From: Coriobacteriaceae bacterium
Lineage (GTDB): Bacteria; Actinomycetota; Coriobacteriia; Coriobacteriales; Coriobacteriaceae
Assembly (NCBI GenBank): GCA_015062655.1
Contig: SUUG01000018.1
Span: 62,001 to 126,000, forward strand
Reading direction: 5' to 3'
Length of the DNA: 64,000 nucleotides
A program made the translations under genes and the position numbers. Below the pieces are notes generated by a model, which saw nothing but the letters and a program-made list of their open reading frames with translations, was not told the origin of the DNA and ran no database searches. Below, piece by piece: positions 32,345 through 40,081 of this stretch (positions within the stretch are counted from its first letter, which is position 1; each line of letters opens with the position of its first letter).

Positions 32345-32644
32345 CTACGCCCCCAGCAGCGCGACCGCCTGGTCGAGAATCGCCGCGGCGTCAGCGCGCG
32401 CATACGCGTCCTGCTCGATGACCGCGAGCGGCACATCGGAGGTCTCCTGAATGCTCCCCTGCGCGAACCCCACCTGCGGGCTCAGCAGCACGGCATCGGC
32501 CTCCGCGAGATGCTCCACGGTCTCGGAGAGCGAGCGCGCCTCGATGTCGATGTCGAGCTCGCGGCTCTCCCCCTCCTGTTTCATCTTCGCCACGAGCAGG
32601 CTCGTGGACACACCGGTGTTGCAGCAGACAAGGATCTTCTTCAT
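32345..32644 (-). CDS. Stand-alone PTS IIB component (lactose/cellobiose or related type)
   Basis: 99 residues. Begins MKKILVCCNTGVSTSLL, the phosphocysteine loop of small Cys-type IIB proteins, then ADAVLLSPQVGFAQG as in ChbB/LacE-type IIB domains. It would carry phosphate on Cys7 or Cys8 from a IIA to a IIC. Neither a matching IIA nor a IIC is in the window; it follows an ABC galactose transporter instead. It may serve a permease elsewhere or be regulatory. ATG 32644 behind AGGGGAG. A large hairpin (32686-32738) separates it from mglC. Confidence 0.8.
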   Translation of the reverse strand: MKKILVCCNTGVSTSLLVAKMKQEGESRELDIDIEARSLSETVEHLAEADAVLLSPQVGFAQGSIQETSDVPLAVIEQDAYARADAAAILDQAVALLGA

Positions 32645-32685
32645 AGGGAACTCCCCTCACGCGAAAACGGGCGATGCGCTCACAA

Positions 32686-32738
32686 GGATACCGGTCGACG
32701 GCGCCGGGCGCAGCCCGGCTGCCCGCCGACCGGTATCC
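32686..32738 (-). promoter_or_regulatory. Intercistronic hairpin between mglC and the PTS IIB gene
   Basis: GGATACCGGTCG pairs perfectly with CGACCGGTATCC; inside is a second stem CCGGGC / GCCCGG. No T-run follows, so it may be a processing or stabilising element, or a weak terminator. Confidence 0.55.
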
Positions 32739-32748
32739 CGGGGCAGCG

Positions 32749-34395
32749 TTACTTCTTGCGGACGTACTTCAGGCAGTCGAGCGTCACGGCGACGAGGATG
32801 ATCACGCCGGAGAACACGAACTGCAGGTTGGTGTCGATACCGAGGATCGTCAGCGAGTAGGTCAGCGCCGTGAAGATCAGCACGCCGACGGTCACGCCGG
32901 AGATCTTGCCGATGCCGCCGGTGAACGAGATGCCGCCGACCACGCAGGCCGCGATGGCGTCCATCTCCCAGCCCTGGCCGTAGGCCGCGGAACCGGAGCC
33001 GACCATGCGGATGCACTCGAGCCAGGAACCGAAGCCGTACAGAATGCCGGCGAGCAGGAACGCGCCGATGGAGACCGCGAACACGTTGATGCCCGACACG
33101 GACGCGGCCTCGGGGTTGCCACCCACCGCGTACATGTTCTTGCCGAAGGTGGTCTTGTTCCAGATGAACCACACGATCGCGATCGCCGCAACGGCCCACA
33201 GGATGATCGTCGGGAAGCCGCTCACCTTCGGGGTCACGATGCCCGGGATCGAGGGGTCGATCGCGCCGAAGGACACACCCTTGGTGGCGTAGGTCACGAG
33301 ACCGAAGATGACGAGCATGTTGGCCATCGTCGACACGAACCAGTGCATCTTGAACCGCGCGGTGAAGAAGCCCGCGATCGCGGAGAACGCCGTGCACAGG
33401 AAGACGCAGACCGCCAGCGCCAGCACGATGCGGCCGATGACGGGCATGCCCGAGAAATCGAACGCGATGCCGAAGAAGGTGCCCGTGTTCGGCCCCTGGT
33501 GCATGATGATCGTCGAAGCGACCATGCTCATGCCGACCATGCGGCCGATCGACAGGTCGGTGCCGGTCTGGAGGATGAGTCCCGCGACGCCGAGCGCCAG
33601 GAACATGCGGGGCGAGGCCTGCTGCAGGATGTTCAGGATGTTCTGCGGGGTGAGCAGCTGCGTGCCCTTCACGGCGGGCGTGATGACGCAGAGCATGGCG
33701 AACACGAGCAGGATCGCGATGTACAGGCCGTTGTTCAGCAGGAAGTTGCGCAGGTTGAAGGTGTAGCGATAGGTCTCCCAGCGCTGCGCCAGCTTCTCGG
33801 GCAGGGTGAAGCGCGACATGCGGAGCAGGTCGACGAGGTGGTAGCGGTAGTTGAACGCCTCGTGCTCGCGGTCCTTGATGCGCTGGAGCTCCTGCTGGTA
33901 GGAGACCTTGGCGTCGAACTGCTTGTTCTTATGGACGTACTTCTCCTCCTTGACCTCCTGGGAGTCGGTGAGGGAGGAGACCAGCTTCTTGTGCTCCGCA
34001 TCGATCTGGGCGAGGTGCTTCTGGTAGTCGGCCTTGGCCTGCTCGCGCTCGGCGGCGCAGCTCTCCTTGACCGGGTTCAGGTACTCGGCGTCGAAGTGCT
34101 CCTTGAGGTAGCCCTCCGCCTCGGAGATCAGCTTGGCGATCTCGTCCTTGTTGGCGGCCTCGACCTGCTTGGCCTTCGCCATCTCAGCCTGGTAGGCGGC
34201 AACCTGCTCGTCGCGCTCGGCGCGGGAGAGGACGCGGTCGCTCTTGACCGCGTCGATGCTCGACTGCAGGGACACGATCTTGGTGGTGCCGTCGGCGCGC
34301 AGCGCGTCGATCTTCGCCTGGATGGCGCTGACGTGGGCGTCGATCGGCTGGAGGAGCGCTGTCTCCTCCTCAACGGTCAGAATCTTGTTTGACAT
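32749..34395 (-). CDS. mglC: Galactose/methyl-galactoside ABC transporter permease MglC with long N-terminal extension
   Basis: 548 residues, where E. coli MglC has about 336. The C-terminal ~325 residues are the permease, ~8-10 membrane helices, with GTDLSIGRMVGM (BPD_transp_2 signature), GGNPEAASVSGIN (coupling region) and ACVVGGISFTGGIG. The first ~205 residues are hydrophilic, highly charged and helix-forming (EEETALLQPIDAHVSAIQAK; KEEKYVHKNKQFDAKVSYQQ) and look like coiled coil on the cytoplasmic side. ATG 34395 behind GGAGATGG; the extension begins with a proper start and is in one frame with the permease, so it is not an annotation artefact. It follows mglA by 16 bp. Confidence 0.9.
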   Translation of the reverse strand: MSNKILTVEEETALLQPIDAHVSAIQAKIDALRADGTTKIVSLQSSIDAVKSDRVLSRAERDEQVAAYQAEMAKAKQVEAANKDEIAKLISEAEGYLKEHFDAEYLNPVKESCAAEREQAKADYQKHLAQIDAEHKKLVSSLTDSQEVKEEKYVHKNKQFDAKVSYQQELQRIKDREHEAFNYRYHLVDLLRMSRFTLPEKLAQRWETYRYTFNLRNFLLNNGLYIAILLVFAMLCVITPAVKGTQLLTPQNILNILQQASPRMFLALGVAGLILQTGTDLSIGRMVGMSMVASTIIMHQGPNTGTFFGIAFDFSGMPVIGRIVLALAVCVFLCTAFSAIAGFFTARFKMHWFVSTMANMLVIFGLVTYATKGVSFGAIDPSIPGIVTPKVSGFPTIILWAVAAIAIVWFIWNKTTFGKNMYAVGGNPEAASVSGINVFAVSIGAFLLAGILYGFGSWLECIRMVGSGSAAYGQGWEMDAIAACVVGGISFTGGIGKISGVTVGVLIFTALTYSLTILGIDTNLQFVFSGVIILVAVTLDCLKYVRKK

Positions 34396-34411
34396 GGTTC
34401 CATCTCCTCGC

Positions 34412-35920
34412 TTACAGATGCTTAGCGCTCAGACGCAGGAGCTCTTCCTGGTTGGTCGCCTTGGTCTCGACAATACCCGACAGATGCCCGTTCGACATGA
34501 CGCCGATCCGGTTCGTGATCCCCAAGATCTCCGGCATCTCGGAGGAGACGACGATGATCGTCGTGCCCTTCTTCGCCATGTCGATGATGAGCTCGTAGAT
34601 CTCGTACTTCGCGCCCACGTCGATGCCGCGCGTGGGTTCGTCCATGAGGAAGACCTGCGGGAAGCGCTCGAGCCACTTGCCGAAGATGACCTTTTGCTGG
34701 TTGCCGCCCGACAGGTTCGAGATGAGCTCGTCGGGGCCCATGGCCTTGGTCCTCATGCGCTTGATCTCGCGGTTGGTGGCGCGGACCATCTTCTCGTTCG
34801 AGAGGGCGGGGCCGTTCTTGTACTGCTCGAGGTTGGCGATCGTCGTGTTGAACGTGAGGTCGCCCTTGAGGAAGAGGCCGTTGGCCTTGCGCTCCTCGGT
34901 GATGAGGGCGAAGCCGTGGTCCATGGCATCGCGCGCCGAGCTGAAGTTCATGAGGTGGTCGCGGAAGTACACGCGGCCGGCGGCGCGGGTGCGGATGCCG
35001 AAGATCGTCTCGAGCAGCTCGGTGCGGCCGGCACCCACGAGGCCGTAGAGGCCGAAGATCTCGCCGCGGCGCACCTCGAAGGAGATGTCCTGCAGGTGCG
35101 GCTCGAACTTGGTGGAGAGGTGCTGGATCTTGAGGATCGGCTCACCGGGCTCGTTGTCCACGGGCGGGAAGCGCTGCGCGAGCGAGCGGCCCACCATGGC
35201 GGAGATGAGCTCGTTCATGTCCGTCTCGTCGGTGCGCTTGGTCATCACGAGGTTGCCGTCGCGCAGCACCGAGACCTCGTCGCAGATCTCGAAGATCTCG
35301 TCCATCTTGTGCGAGATGTAGATCAGCGAGATGCCCTGGTCGCGCAGCATCCGCATCATCTGGAAGAGCTTGTCGACCTCCTGGGCCATGAGCGAGGAGG
35401 TGGGCTCGTCGAGCACGATGACCTTCGCATTGTACGAGATGGCCTTGGCGATCTCGACCATCTGGCGCTGCGAGACCGACATGGTCCGCATGGGCTGCGT
35501 GAGGTTGACGGTCATGCCGAGGCGCCGGAAGAGGTCGTTGGCCTCCTTGCGCATGCGCCCCTCGTCGACGATGCCCATGGCGTTGACCGGGTAGCGCCCG
35601 AGGAAGAGGTTGTCCACCACGTTGCGCTCCAGGCACTGGTTGAGCTCCTGGTGCACCATGGCGATGCCGTTCTCAAGGGCGTCCTTCGGGCCGGAGAAGC
35701 TGATCTCGCGGCCGTCGAGCGTGATCGCGCCCTCGTCCTTCTGATAGGTGCCGAACAGGCACTTCATCATCGTGGACTTGCCGGCGCCGTTCTCGCCCAT
35801 GAGGCCCATCACGCTGCCGCGGCGCACATCGAGGTTGATGTGGTCGAGCACGCGGTTGCGGCCGAAGGTCTTGCTCATCCCTTTGATGGACAGGACGATG
35901 TCCGATGTCGATTCTGTCAT
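34412..35920 (-). CDS. mglA: Galactose/methyl-galactoside ABC transporter ATP-binding protein MglA
   Basis: 502 residues, two fused ABC domains as in all MglA/RbsA proteins. The first domain has Walker A GENGAGKST, signature SVSQRQMVEIAKA and Walker B VIVLDEPTSSL. The second has the degenerate Walker A GLVGAGRTE, LSGGNQQKV and VFLMDEPTRGID. Powers galactose import through MglC. Start ATG 35920 lies behind AGGGGTG; the ORF is open upstream, but those codons are arginine/proline-rich and unlikely. A 237-bp gap with a strong hairpin separates it from mglB, consistent with higher expression of the binding protein. Confidence 0.94.
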   Translation of the reverse strand: MTESTSDIVLSIKGMSKTFGRNRVLDHINLDVRRGSVMGLMGENGAGKSTMMKCLFGTYQKDEGAITLDGREISFSGPKDALENGIAMVHQELNQCLERNVVDNLFLGRYPVNAMGIVDEGRMRKEANDLFRRLGMTVNLTQPMRTMSVSQRQMVEIAKAISYNAKVIVLDEPTSSLMAQEVDKLFQMMRMLRDQGISLIYISHKMDEIFEICDEVSVLRDGNLVMTKRTDETDMNELISAMVGRSLAQRFPPVDNEPGEPILKIQHLSTKFEPHLQDISFEVRRGEIFGLYGLVGAGRTELLETIFGIRTRAAGRVYFRDHLMNFSSARDAMDHGFALITEERKANGLFLKGDLTFNTTIANLEQYKNGPALSNEKMVRATNREIKRMRTKAMGPDELISNLSGGNQQKVIFGKWLERFPQVFLMDEPTRGIDVGAKYEIYELIIDMAKKGTTIIVVSSEMPEILGITNRIGVMSNGHLSGIVETKATNQEELLRLSAKHL

Positions 35921-36087
35921 GTGTTCACCCCTAGTTTTCTCCGAAGTTCCCGCCGTGGCTGACCGCGATCGTCGCGGCTGGCTTTCGGCAAAGAAAACTG
36001 TCCTGCATTCGATCACGCCTCGCATCGCGCCGGCAGCCCGGCGCTGTGGCCGCTGCCGTGCCGACGCGAAGCGGATCGCGTTCAAAA

Positions 36088-36120
36088 CCAAGGGGGAGAA
36101 AGTTCCCTTCTCCCCCTTGG
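36088..36120 (-). terminator. Hairpin between mglB and mglA (partial terminator or mRNA stabiliser)
   Basis: CCAAGGGGGAGAA and its exact reverse complement separated by 7 nt, followed on the minus strand by TTTTG. It lies 37 bp after the mglB stop, the usual place for a stem that protects binding-protein mRNA and limits read-through. Confidence 0.7.
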
Positions 36121-36157
36121 CAACGTGCGTGAGCGGTTCCGTGACCCCGGTCGCGCC

Positions 36158-37447
36158 TTAGGCGAGCAGCGAGGTGTAGGAGGCGCCGTTGTCGGTCTTC
36201 ACCATGTTGATGGCGAAGGCATCGTACGCGCTCGGATCGGCGAGGCGGTTCGTGATGGTGGACTCGCTCTGGCCGTCGCCCTTGACGTACTCGACCTCGA
36301 GGTTCAGCAGGTCATCGTACTTCTCGAGCAGCGGCTGGTAGGTGGAGCCGAGGAAGTTGTCGCCGGAGTTGTAAATGGACAGCCAGACCTTCTTCTTGGG
36401 GCTCGTCTTCTCATCGAGCTGGCTTTGGGTGGACTCGTAGACCGCCGTGGCGTCGGCGAACTTGTCGGCGTTCTCGGCGGTGACGGCGAGGTTCATCGCG
36501 TAGAAGGAGCGGTCCTCCTCGCTGTACTTGAAGTCCTCGGCGGCGATGACGTTGCCGGCGTCGTCCTTGGTGCCGATGCCCGTCTCGATGTCCACGCCGT
36601 CGAGCACGTTGCGGATCAGGCGCAGCGTGAGGTAGGCCTGGACGGCGGGGTTCTGCGAGACGGTGCCCGCGTAGCCCTCGGCGATGGCGGCCACGGCGTC
36701 GGAGTTGGCGTCATAGCCGAAGGTCGGGACCTTGTTCTCCTTGGACCACTTGTTGAACATGGACATGCCCATGCCGTCGTTGTTGGAGACGATGATGTCG
36801 ATCTGATCGCCGAAGGACGAGGCCCAGTTGGTGATCGCGTCGCCGGCGGTCGTGGCGTCCCAGGTGGCGCCCGTGCTGTTCTTCATCTCCTGCGAGGCGA
36901 GCTCGCGGACCGTGAACTTCTTGCCGTCGACCTCGATCTCGCCGTCCTTGACGACCTCGGACTTGCCGTCGGCGTTGTTGCCGGCGGCGTCGGAGACGAT
37001 CTTGCCGTCCTTCTCGACGGCCGTGCCGAGGGCCTTGCGGCAGCCGCGGGTGCGGGCGATGGAGTCGTTGTGGCCCACGTCACCGATCGCGAGGACGTAG
37101 CCGATGACGCCGTCGCCGTTGCGGTCGATCTCGTCGGCGTGCGCCTTGATGTAGTCGACGATCATCTGGCCCTCGAGCTCGCCGCCCTGGTCGGCGTCGA
37201 AGCCGACGTAGTAGGTGTTCTCGTTGAACTTGAGGGTGGCCATGTCGAGCTCACCCGTGGTGCTGTTGGACGGCTGGCGGTTGTAGAAGATCACCGGCTT
37301 GCCGCCCTTGGAGCCCTCGGTGGCAGGGGAGCTACCAGCGGCGGGAGCATCACCGGAACCGCCGCAGCCCACGAGGGCGCCGGCACCGATGACGCCCGCG
37401 GCGCCCAGGCCGCAGACCTGCAGAAATTGACGACGTGACATTCCCAT
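36158..37447 (-). CDS. mglB: Galactose/glucose-binding lipoprotein MglB, circularly permuted
   Basis: 429 residues. A twin-arginine-like signal (SRRQFLQ) and lipobox LVGC28 predict an extracellular lipoprotein. The mature protein begins at what is the middle of a normal MglB: PVIFYNRQPS (51-60) equals E. coli VPVVFFNKEPS. It then runs in normal order through the EF-hand-like Ca site D108-x-N110-x-D112, GHNDSIAR, TWDATTA, SNNDGM, FGYDAN and VSQN. The segment that opens normal MglB (RIGVTIYKYDDNF...ALAINLVD) comes last, as VWLSIYNSGDNF...AFAINMVK (354-417). Expected sugar contacts are all there: N56, H126, D128, R132, W196, N223, D246, N266, D363, F365. A ~30-residue insert (~150-185) is extra. 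ATG 37447 follows AAAGGGG. Confidence 0.9.
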   Translation of the reverse strand: MGMSRRQFLQVCGLGAAGVIGAGALVGCGGSGDAPAAGSSPATEGSKGGKPVIFYNRQPSNSTTGELDMATLKFNENTYYVGFDADQGGELEGQMIVDYIKAHADEIDRNGDGVIGYVLAIGDVGHNDSIARTRGCRKALGTAVEKDGKIVSDAAGNNADGKSEVVKDGEIEVDGKKFTVRELASQEMKNSTGATWDATTAGDAITNWASSFGDQIDIIVSNNDGMGMSMFNKWSKENKVPTFGYDANSDAVAAIAEGYAGTVSQNPAVQAYLTLRLIRNVLDGVDIETGIGTKDDAGNVIAAEDFKYSEEDRSFYAMNLAVTAENADKFADATAVYESTQSQLDEKTSPKKKVWLSIYNSGDNFLGSTYQPLLEKYDDLLNLEVEYVKGDGQSESTITNRLADPSAYDAFAINMVKTDNGASYTSLLA

Positions 37448-37583
37448 AAGAACTGCCCCTTTCTCTGGCGCGCACCTTGCGCGCCGTTGCTGGTAGGCGC
37501 GGCACCTCCGTGCCGACGCATCTGCTCGACCGAGGGGGATCCGCGCCGGAGCGCAGGCCGATCCCTCTGCCGACCTGATAATG

Positions 37584-37598
37584 GTAACGTTAACACCC
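37584..37598. promoter_or_regulatory. GalR/LacI-type operator before mglB
   Basis: GGTAACGTTAACACC contains the near-palindrome GTAACGTTAAC with a central CG, typical of LacI-family sites. It shares ACGTTAACA with 38869-38877 before galM. The two sites flank the LacI-type regulator gene on both sides. Confidence 0.6.
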
Positions 37599-37707
37599 AT
37601 CCGCGACGCTGTGCCCGACGGAGCCGTCCGCCATCGCCAAACGGTCTTGTTTTCGGCGTGGACGGTTATTCACCGAGATGGCGCGCGGGCGGGCGGGGCC
37701 GGTGCGG

Positions 37708-38757
37708 TCAGGCGCGGTCGGCCACCGTGCTGCGCTCGATCAGCACCCCGGGGATACGCACCGTGTAGGGCTGCCGCTCCGGCTCGTGCATCGCGTGCTC
37801 GAAGACGGCCTGGCCGCGCTCGCGCAGGTCGAACCGGACGGTCGTGAGCTCGATGTTCGGCACCATCTCGGCGAGCGAGTCGTCGATGCCCACCACGCTC
37901 ACGTCCTCGGGCACGCGCCGGCCCGCCGCGCGCAGCGCCGCGATCACGCCCATGGCCATCTGGTCGTTCGCCACGTAGACGGCCGTCATCGAGCGGTCGG
38001 CGGCGAGGCGCTGCCCCACCTCGTAGCCGCTCATGGCCGTCCAGTCCCCGCGCAGGGGCTCCACGGGCGCGACCCCCCGCGAGGCGAGCGCGTCACGCCA
38101 GCCGGCCTCGCGGAACTCGGAGTCGATGGAGTGGTCGGGGCCGCCCACGAAGCGCACCTGCTCGTGGCCGTGGTCGAAGAGGTGGTTCATGACCAGGTGC
38201 GAGCAGCCGTAGTGGTCGGAGTCGACCGTCGTGCACCGCGGGTGCGCGTACATGGTGACGATCACCGTGCTCATGCCCGGCTGGGGCACGAACCGCTCGA
38301 AATCGGGGGCCATGCGGCTCATGCCGATGATCATGCCGTCCACGGGCAGGGCGGCCATGCGCTGCGAGGCCTCCGTGAGCGTGAACGCCTCGTCCTCGCG
38401 CATCTCTATCATGGTGATGGCGCGGCCGCGCTCGCGGGCGGCGGCGAGGATGCCGTCGAGCATGGTGAGGTTGCCGATCTTGGTGATGTCGTAGACGCAC
38501 AGGCCGATGGCGCGGTAGTTGCCGCCGCGCAGGGATCGCCCGGCGTAGTTGGGGCGGAACCCCAGCTCGCGCATCACGGCGAGCACGCGCTCGCGCGTCT
38601 TCTCGCTCACGTTGGGAACGCCGTTGGCCACGCGCGAGACCGTCTGCTGGGAGACGCCGGCCGCAGCCGCCACATCGGACATGGAGACGGCGCGGCCCTT
38701 GTAGCTGCCGCCTGCGGCGCCCGTCGCGGGCGCTCCCCCTTGGTTCGGCCGCTGCAA
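37708..38757 (-). CDS. LacI-family transcriptional regulator of galactose genes (GalR-like)
   Basis: About 349 residues. LacI HTH and hinge: MSDVAAAAGVSQQTVSRVAN, then PNYAGRSLRGGNYRAIG. The periplasmic-binding-protein-like sensor domain runs to the end (VYVANDQMAMGVIAALRAAG, VVGIDDS). The start is uncertain: TTG 38757 has AGGAGGG 8-9 bp before it; GTG 38781 lies further out; ATG 38679 would start right at the HTH. It lies between the mgl operon (same strand, upstream) and galM-galK-galT (divergent), with matching operators in both promoter regions, so it probably controls both. Its position makes a galactose-type inducer likely. Confidence 0.85.
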   Translation of the reverse strand: MQRPNQGGAPATGAAGGSYKGRAVSMSDVAAAAGVSQQTVSRVANGVPNVSEKTRERVLAVMRELGFRPNYAGRSLRGGNYRAIGLCVYDITKIGNLTMLDGILAAARERGRAITMIEMREDEAFTLTEASQRMAALPVDGMIIGMSRMAPDFERFVPQPGMSTVIVTMYAHPRCTTVDSDHYGCSHLVMNHLFDHGHEQVRFVGGPDHSIDSEFREAGWRDALASRGVAPVEPLRGDWTAMSGYEVGQRLAADRSMTAVYVANDQMAMGVIAALRAAGRRVPEDVSVVGIDDSLAEMVPNIELTTVRFDLRERGQAVFEHAMHEPERQPYTVRIPGVLIERSTVADRA

Positions 38758-38866
38758 TGCCGCTCCCTCCTGCTCGCCCACACCGTCCCAGCATACGCCC
38801 GACCGCTTACCGGACGATTTCGACCAGTCACAAGAAACTGGGAATACTCATGACAGGTCTTTGTGA

Positions 38867-38880
38867 GTACGTTAACATTC
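38867..38880 (+). promoter_or_regulatory. GalR/LacI-type operator before galM
   Basis: GTACGTTAACATTC, 64 bp before the galM ATG; partner of the site at 37584-37598. Confidence 0.5.
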
Positions 38881-38943
38881 GAGAAGTGGGTCGGCAAGGA
38901 CCGGACCCCCGAACGCTTCGATCCACCCGCTGAAAGGACGCGC

Positions 38944-40020
38944 ATGATCTCGCAGACACCATTCGGCCGCGCTCCCGCAGGAGCCGTCACCCTCTTCGAG
39001 CTCACCGCCGGCGCCGTGCGCATCCAGGTCATGGACTTCGGCGCCACCCTCGTGCGCGCCTTCACGCCGGACCGCACGGGCGCGGTGGCCGACATCGCGC
39101 TCGGCTTCGACGCGCTCGCGGGCTACCTTGCCAACCCCGCCTGCTACGGCGGGACCATCGGCCCCTCGGCCAACCGCACCGACCGCGCCGAGGTGCCGAT
39201 CGGAAACGCCGTCCACCGCCTGCCGGAAAACGACGGGCCCGGCTCGGCCAACAACCTGCACACCGACCTCGACCACGGGCTCCACAAGCGCATCTGGTCC
39301 TCCGAGGTCGACGAGGCGGCCAACCTCGTGCGCTTCACCTGCGAGCTCGCCGACGGCGAGCTCGGGCTGCCGGGCGCGCGGCGCTTCACCGTCACCTACG
39401 CGCTCGCCGAGGAGGCCGGCGGCGCCGTGCTCACCCTCGAGCACGCCTGCGCAACCGACGCCCCCACCTACGTGAACATGACGAACCACAGCTACTTCGA
39501 CCTCGGCGGCGCGGGCTCCGGCCGTGCGATGGAGGCCCTCGTGGCGGTGCGCGCCGCACACTTCCTCCCCGTGCGCGAGGACAGCGTCTCGACCGGGGAG
39601 ATCCGCCCGGTCGCTGGTACGCCCTTCGACTTCCGCGAGCCGAAGCGCCTCGACGCCGACATCGAGGCCGACGACGAGCAGCTCCGCCGCGGCCGCGGCT
39701 ACGACCACTGCCTCGTGGTCGACGGCTACGAGCCCGGCGCCGGCCCGCGCCCGGCCCTGCGCGCCGAGGACCCCGTCTCCGGCCGCGTGCTCTCGATCGA
39801 CATCACCGCCCCAGGCGCGCACCTCTACACCGGCAACTGGCTCGACGATGCGGACGCGAAGGACGGCGCGAGTTTCGGCGCGCGCGACGGCTTCGCCTTC
39901 GAACCCGAGTTCCTGCCCGACAACGTCCACCACGCGGACTGGGAGCACCCCGTCTGCACGCCCGAGAGCCCCTACCGCCAGTCCATCATCTACCGCTTCT
40001 CCACCCGCGCCGCGCGCTGA
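38944..40020 (+). CDS. galM: Aldose 1-epimerase (galactose mutarotase)
   Basis: 358 residues. Interconverts beta- and alpha-galactose, supplying the form GalK uses. Landmarks: GPSANRTDRAEV, LHTDLDHGLHK, the catalytic-His segment NMTNHSYFDLGG and catalytic Glu near FAFEPEFLPD. No signal peptide. ATG 38944 behind GAAAGGA; the frame is open 27 codons further up but across the promoter/operator. First gene of galM-galK-galT. Confidence 0.93.
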   Translation: MISQTPFGRAPAGAVTLFELTAGAVRIQVMDFGATLVRAFTPDRTGAVADIALGFDALAGYLANPACYGGTIGPSANRTDRAEVPIGNAVHRLPENDGPGSANNLHTDLDHGLHKRIWSSEVDEAANLVRFTCELADGELGLPGARRFTVTYALAEEAGGAVLTLEHACATDAPTYVNMTNHSYFDLGGAGSGRAMEALVAVRAAHFLPVREDSVSTGEIRPVAGTPFDFREPKRLDADIEADDEQLRRGRGYDHCLVVDGYEPGAGPRPALRAEDPVSGRVLSIDITAPGAHLYTGNWLDDADAKDGASFGARDGFAFEPEFLPDNVHHADWEHPVCTPESPYRQSIIYRFSTRAAR

Positions 40021-40081
40021 GCGCCGGGCGCCGCACCGTCTACCCTGCCCCGCCTCGCGGGGCGCAGAGAAAGGACTATCC

